Assembly: GCF_000368145.1 (NCBI RefSeq)
Contig: NZ_KB849283.1
Coordinates: forward strand, 1,762,324 to 1,826,323
DNA length: 64,000 bases
Direction of reading: 5' to 3'
Source: Acinetobacter guillouiae CIP 63.46
GTDB taxonomy: Bacteria > Pseudomonadota > Gammaproteobacteria > Pseudomonadales > Moraxellaceae
The notes below the pieces were generated by a model that saw nothing but the letters and a program-made list of their open reading frames with translations, did no database searches and was not told the DNA's origin. The translations under genes were made by a program, and so were the position numbers. Of the stretch, positions 60,511-64,000 are shown in pieces. Each line of letters starts with the position of its first letter. Position 1 is the stretch's first letter.

Positions 60511-63500
60511 TTACTCAGAGGGTGCTTTTGATTTAAAAATTGAACGAACCAGCACATACATAAATGGGATAAACAGCAAAACTAAAACTGTTCCGAAGAT
60601 CACCCCACCCAATACGCTTACCCCTATTTCTTGACGGCTGGCAGCACCCGCACCAAATGCAACAACCAAGGGGATAATCCCCGCACCAAAGGCCAAGGAT
60701 GTCATCAGAATTGGACGTAACCGCAACCCTGCGCCTTCTAATGCAGCAGCAATCGCTGTTTTACCTTTTTCCTGTGATAGTGCCGCAAACTCAACAATCA
60801 AAATCGCATTTTTACACGACAAACCAATCGTGGTCAGCAATGCAATTTGAAAATAAATATCGTTTGGAAAACCTGCCAATTTACTAAAAATAATATTGCC
60901 CCCAATCCCCAAAGGAATTGCCGCAATCACAGCAGTTGGAATCGACCAGCTTTCATATAAGGCTGCGAGACAAAGGAAAATAAAGCCGATCGAAATCAAA
61001 TACAGTAACCATGCTTGGCTACTTGATTTTTGTTCTTCAAATGACAAGCCACTCCACGCAACATCTATTCCATCTTGTTGACTAATCAAGGTCTGAATAT
61101 CTTTCATGGCTTGACCCGAACTGGTATGCGCCGCTGCATTGGCTTCCATTTGTAAGGCGGTATAACCTTGGAAACGATTCACAACGTCGGGACCACCTTC
61201 CCAGCGCGTTGTTGCGAAATTGCTAAATGGCACCATTTGGTTTTGTGCATTACGCACTGTCCATACCTGTAGATCTTCAGGCTTAGAACGAAACTCTGCA
61301 TCGCCCTGCATCATCACCCGTTTAATTCGTCCACGATCAATAAAGTCATTTACATAAGAGCCACCCCATGCTGCTGACAAAGTATTGTTAATCGCGGTTT
61401 GACTCAGCCCATTTGCCAATGCCAATTTTTGATTAACATCAACTTTTAACTTAGATTTATCTGGATTGGATTTTTTATCCAGATTCTCAAAGGATTGGAA
61501 CTGTTTGGCTTGCGCCTGCAATATACTGAATTGTTGGTCTAAATATTTCCGTCCTTGACCGTTAATATCCTGAATCCAAAATTCTAAGCTATCACTATCC
61601 CCCAAGCCATTTACAGAAGCAGGCAAACTGACAGTAATCCGAGCATTGCGATCTTGACTAAAATACTTTGTCGCACGTTCACGAATCGCTTGCGCAGAAT
61701 TTTGTGTACCTGAGCGATCATCCCAATGCTTTAAAGCCACAAAGCCGGTTCCTAAATTTTGTCCTGTACCTGAAAAATTACGCCCATAACGAATCAAGAC
61801 AATATCAACATTCTGTTTTTCATGTTCAAGGAAATATTTTCGGATATTTTCCCCAACCACCTGACTACTCGACATCGGTGCACCATCAGCTAAGCGGAAC
61901 TGCACACTCAACATGCCCTGATCTTCACTTGGAATAAAACTGGTGGGTAAAGTCCGATAAATCAGTGAAAAAACAGCAATCAAAGCCACAAAAATCGTCA
62001 AAATCACCCATTTCAAATTTAGGGTCTTTTGAATCAGGCGAATATAACCTTGTCTTAGATTTTCAAGTTTGCGATTAAACCATGTGGCCCAACGCATGGG
62101 TTTAGGATTGGGTTTTAAAATAATGGCACAGAGTGCTGGAGTTAGGATCAATGCAACCAACAATGACAAGGCCATTGCCGCCACTAAGGTGATGGAGAAT
62201 TGACGATAAATTACACCTGTCGAACCTGTAAAGAACGCCATCGGAATAAATACCGCCGTCAAAACTACGGTAATCCCGATCAAAGCTCCTGTCATTTCCT
62301 GCATAGACTCGATAGATGCCTGTTTTGCAGTTAAGCCCTGCTCATGCATCAAACGTTCAACATTTTCCACCACCACAATGGCGTCATCGACCAACAGACC
62401 AATTGCCAACACTAAGGCAAATAAAGTCAATGTGTTAATACTCATGCCCAGCACATTAAGTACCGCAAAAGTACCTAAAATCACAATCGGTACAGTAATG
62501 GTTGGAACCAGCGTTGCACGCCAACTTTGTAGGAAAATAAACATGACCAGAACCACCAATACGATGGCTTCTAATAAGGTTTTGACCACTTCTTTAATTG
62601 ATTCTTGCACAAACGGCGTGTTATCACGTGGATAAACAATCTTATAACCTTGAGGTAATTTTTCAGAAATCTTCGCCAATTCAGCTTTGATGAGTGCAGA
62701 TGTTGCTAAAGCATTTGCACCAGAGGATAAAGAAATCCCCATGCCCGATGAAGGGTAACCATTAATGGTATTAAAAGACTGATAATTTTCTGCACCCAAC
62801 TCAATACGCGCCACATCTTTTAAATAGATATAGCTACCATCTGTATTGGATTTAACAATAATATTTTTAAATTCGTCGACTGTTCTTAAACGTGAACCAG
62901 CCGTGACTTTTGCATTTAAATATTGGTCAGCAGTTACTGGTAAATCACCGACGCCACCAGCTGCAACCTGTGTATTCTGTGCTTCTATTGCTGTGCGAAT
63001 ATCACTCGGCATCAATTGATATTGACGCAGTAAATTCGGATTCAGCCAAATTCGCATGGCGTATTGAGAGCCGAAAACATCAACTTCACCAATCCCTTCA
63101 ATCCGTGATAATTCTTGTTCTATATGATCAGATAAGTAGTCACCTAATTCGATATTGTTACTTTTACCTGTTTCATCATACAAGCCCACCACCATAAATG
63201 TATCGCCAAGTGATTTATTCACCGTTACACCTTGACGCTGTACATCATCTGGCAAGCGGTTCAGTACACCATTAATACTATTTTGTACTTGGACTTGTGC
63301 GGTATCTGGATCCGTTCCGTTTTCAAAACTGATACTAATTCTGGCACGACCAGATGAGTCACTACTCGAACTAAAATACAGCAGATTATCGATCCCTTTA
63401 ATTTGCTGCTCTAAAACCTGAGTAACACTCTCTTCAACAGTTTCAGCATCTGCACCTGTATAGGTTGTAGAAACACTAATCCTTGGCGGAGCAATATCTG

Positions 63501-63609
63501 GATATCGCTCTATCGGTAAATTCAAGACTGAAAATACGCCTAAAGCCATGACAATAATTGCAAGTACACAGGCAAAAATAGGACGTTGAATAAAAAATTT
63601 TGAGAGCAT
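60511..63609 (-). CDS. RND (HAE-1) multidrug efflux permease
   Basis: 1032 residues with 12 helices and two large periplasmic loops. Start MLSKFFIQRPIFACVLAIIVMALG, proton-relay Asp pair in GLLVDDAIVVVENVERL and Lys in GLSCKNAILIVEFAALS, as in AcrB. It is not AdeB, AdeG or AdeJ as I remember their starts. Odd: no membrane-fusion or outer-membrane partner lies upstream or downstream on this strand within the window; it must borrow or be encoded with the divergent gene cut at the right edge. Confidence 0.93.
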   Translation of the reverse strand: MLSKFFIQRPIFACVLAIIVMALGVFSVLNLPIERYPDIAPPRISVSTTYTGADAETVEESVTQVLEQQIKGIDNLLYFSSSSDSSGRARISISFENGTDPDTAQVQVQNSINGVLNRLPDDVQRQGVTVNKSLGDTFMVVGLYDETGKSNNIELGDYLSDHIEQELSRIEGIGEVDVFGSQYAMRIWLNPNLLRQYQLMPSDIRTAIEAQNTQVAAGGVGDLPVTADQYLNAKVTAGSRLRTVDEFKNIIVKSNTDGSYIYLKDVARIELGAENYQSFNTINGYPSSGMGISLSSGANALATSALIKAELAKISEKLPQGYKIVYPRDNTPFVQESIKEVVKTLLEAIVLVVLVMFIFLQSWRATLVPTITVPIVILGTFAVLNVLGMSINTLTLFALVLAIGLLVDDAIVVVENVERLMHEQGLTAKQASIESMQEMTGALIGITVVLTAVFIPMAFFTGSTGVIYRQFSITLVAAMALSLLVALILTPALCAIILKPNPKPMRWATWFNRKLENLRQGYIRLIQKTLNLKWVILTIFVALIAVFSLIYRTLPTSFIPSEDQGMLSVQFRLADGAPMSSSQVVGENIRKYFLEHEKQNVDIVLIRYGRNFSGTGQNLGTGFVALKHWDDRSGTQNSAQAIRERATKYFSQDRNARITVSLPASVNGLGDSDSLEFWIQDINGQGRKYLDQQFSILQAQAKQFQSFENLDKKSNPDKSKLKVDVNQKLALANGLSQTAINNTLSAAWGGSYVNDFIDRGRIKRVMMQGDAEFRSKPEDLQVWTVRNAQNQMVPFSNFATTRWEGGPDVVNRFQGYTALQMEANAAAHTSSGQAMKDIQTLISQQDGIDVAWSGLSFEEQKSSSQAWLLYLISIGFIFLCLAALYESWSIPTAVIAAIPLGIGGNIIFSKLAGFPNDIYFQIALLTTIGLSCKNAILIVEFAALSQEKGKTAIAAALEGAGLRLRPILMTSLAFGAGIIPLVVAFGAGAASRQEIGVSVLGGVIFGTVLVLLFIPFMYVLVRSIFKSKAPSE

Positions 63610-63882
63610 CAGAGTAGGTTCTGCGTCAAAGGATTGAGGTAAAGTTGTTGTAGCAATTAAATCGACTTTATATGGATATTCTGTGACTTAAACTAAAAAC
63701 TCAAGGAAAAATAACAGAAAAGCGAATGATAAGTTTAAATATGAAGAAACTATGAAGAATTTTTTTCTTCTAGACATAAATCAACCAAAAGCATTTCATC
63801 AATTTTTCATCTTGATGTCATCACAGTGTCAATTTAACCACTTAGACTACAGCCAGTTTCCATATAAGAATTTGAGAAAAAT
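63610..63882. promoter_or_regulatory. Divergent promoter region of RND permease and lipoprotein gene
   Basis: 273 bp, AT-rich, between an efflux gene (minus) and a rightward lipoprotein gene. It contains a GAAGAA..TTCTTC-type arm pair near 63740-63770 but no clear consensus operator I can name. Confidence 0.4.
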
Positions 63883-64000
63883 ATGATTAAAAATACTGGG
63901 TTAATGATCAGTATTATGGCGTTATTAACCGCTTGTAATGATGACGATAAAAAATCAGAAAACGTCACACCAGAATACAAAGAACCTAAGATCATTATTG
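63883..64000 (+). CDS. Lipoprotein gene, N-terminal part (cut by window edge)
   Basis: 39 codons from ATG at 63883: signal peptide with lipobox LLTAC and a Cys followed by NDDDKK, so the product is lipid-anchored, with Asp after Asn at +2. The next residues are ENVTPEYKEPKIII. It could be an RND adaptor (these are often lipoproteins) or an unrelated periplasmic enzyme. The rest is outside the window. Confidence 0.6.
   Translation, partial: MIKNTGLMISIMALLTACNDDDKKSENVTPEYKEPKIII

Overview
The window looks like chromosomal DNA of an Acinetobacter species. It is AT-rich, and its housekeeping genes (greB, ttcA, htpX, pyrC-rnt, lon, lptM-lysA-dapF, radA, sodB, mgtE) match the Acinetobacter versions I remember in sequence and order. 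Seven tRNA genes are present: one Ser, three Glu and three Asn. No rRNA, complete insertion sequence or CRISPR array was seen.

Layout. (1) 1-9.1 kb is a copper-resistance block. copB (cut by the window edge), multicopper oxidase copA and a Met/His-rich periplasmic protein run leftward. They diverge from a CopR/CopS-type two-component system. A P1B copper ATPase then diverges from copC-copD and a small His-rich secreted protein. Each divergent gap holds a 22-bp site resembling the E. coli CusR box, so the block is probably one copper-induced regulon: export by the ATPase, periplasmic oxidation and binding by CopA/CopC/Met-rich proteins, and CopB/CopD at the membranes.

(2) 9.2-23.2 kb is an integrative genomic island ending at a tRNA-Ser(UGA) gene. 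It has a P4-type tyrosine recombinase, an AlpA-like regulator, an inovirus Gp2/YagK-like replication gene with a partner, a DUF932-YqaJ nuclease-RDF-like module, a small envelope-protein operon and three genes I do not recognise. The copper block may be cargo of the same element, because no second attachment site is visible in the window. Two things stand out: a compact 200-nt region with nested complementary arms (about 15.20-15.41 kb), and a repeated unit of hairpin, T-tract and ATG-Y-C placed shortly before five same-strand genes.

(3) 23.2-64 kb is the core chromosome. It includes peptidoglycan enzymes (two SLT transglycosylases, an L,D-transpeptidase, a YiiX-like peptidase), tRNA thiolation, pyrimidine synthesis, Lon, lysine synthesis, RadA, a DegS/AlgW-like protease, Fe-SOD, MgtE and an RND efflux permease. 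Two paralogous amino-acid permeases are interleaved with three identical tRNA-Glu genes. A DUF7832-like gene is broken by an in-frame TGA. A cluster of four DnaA-box-like sequences beside very AT-rich DNA lies between ttcA and a transglycosylase gene.
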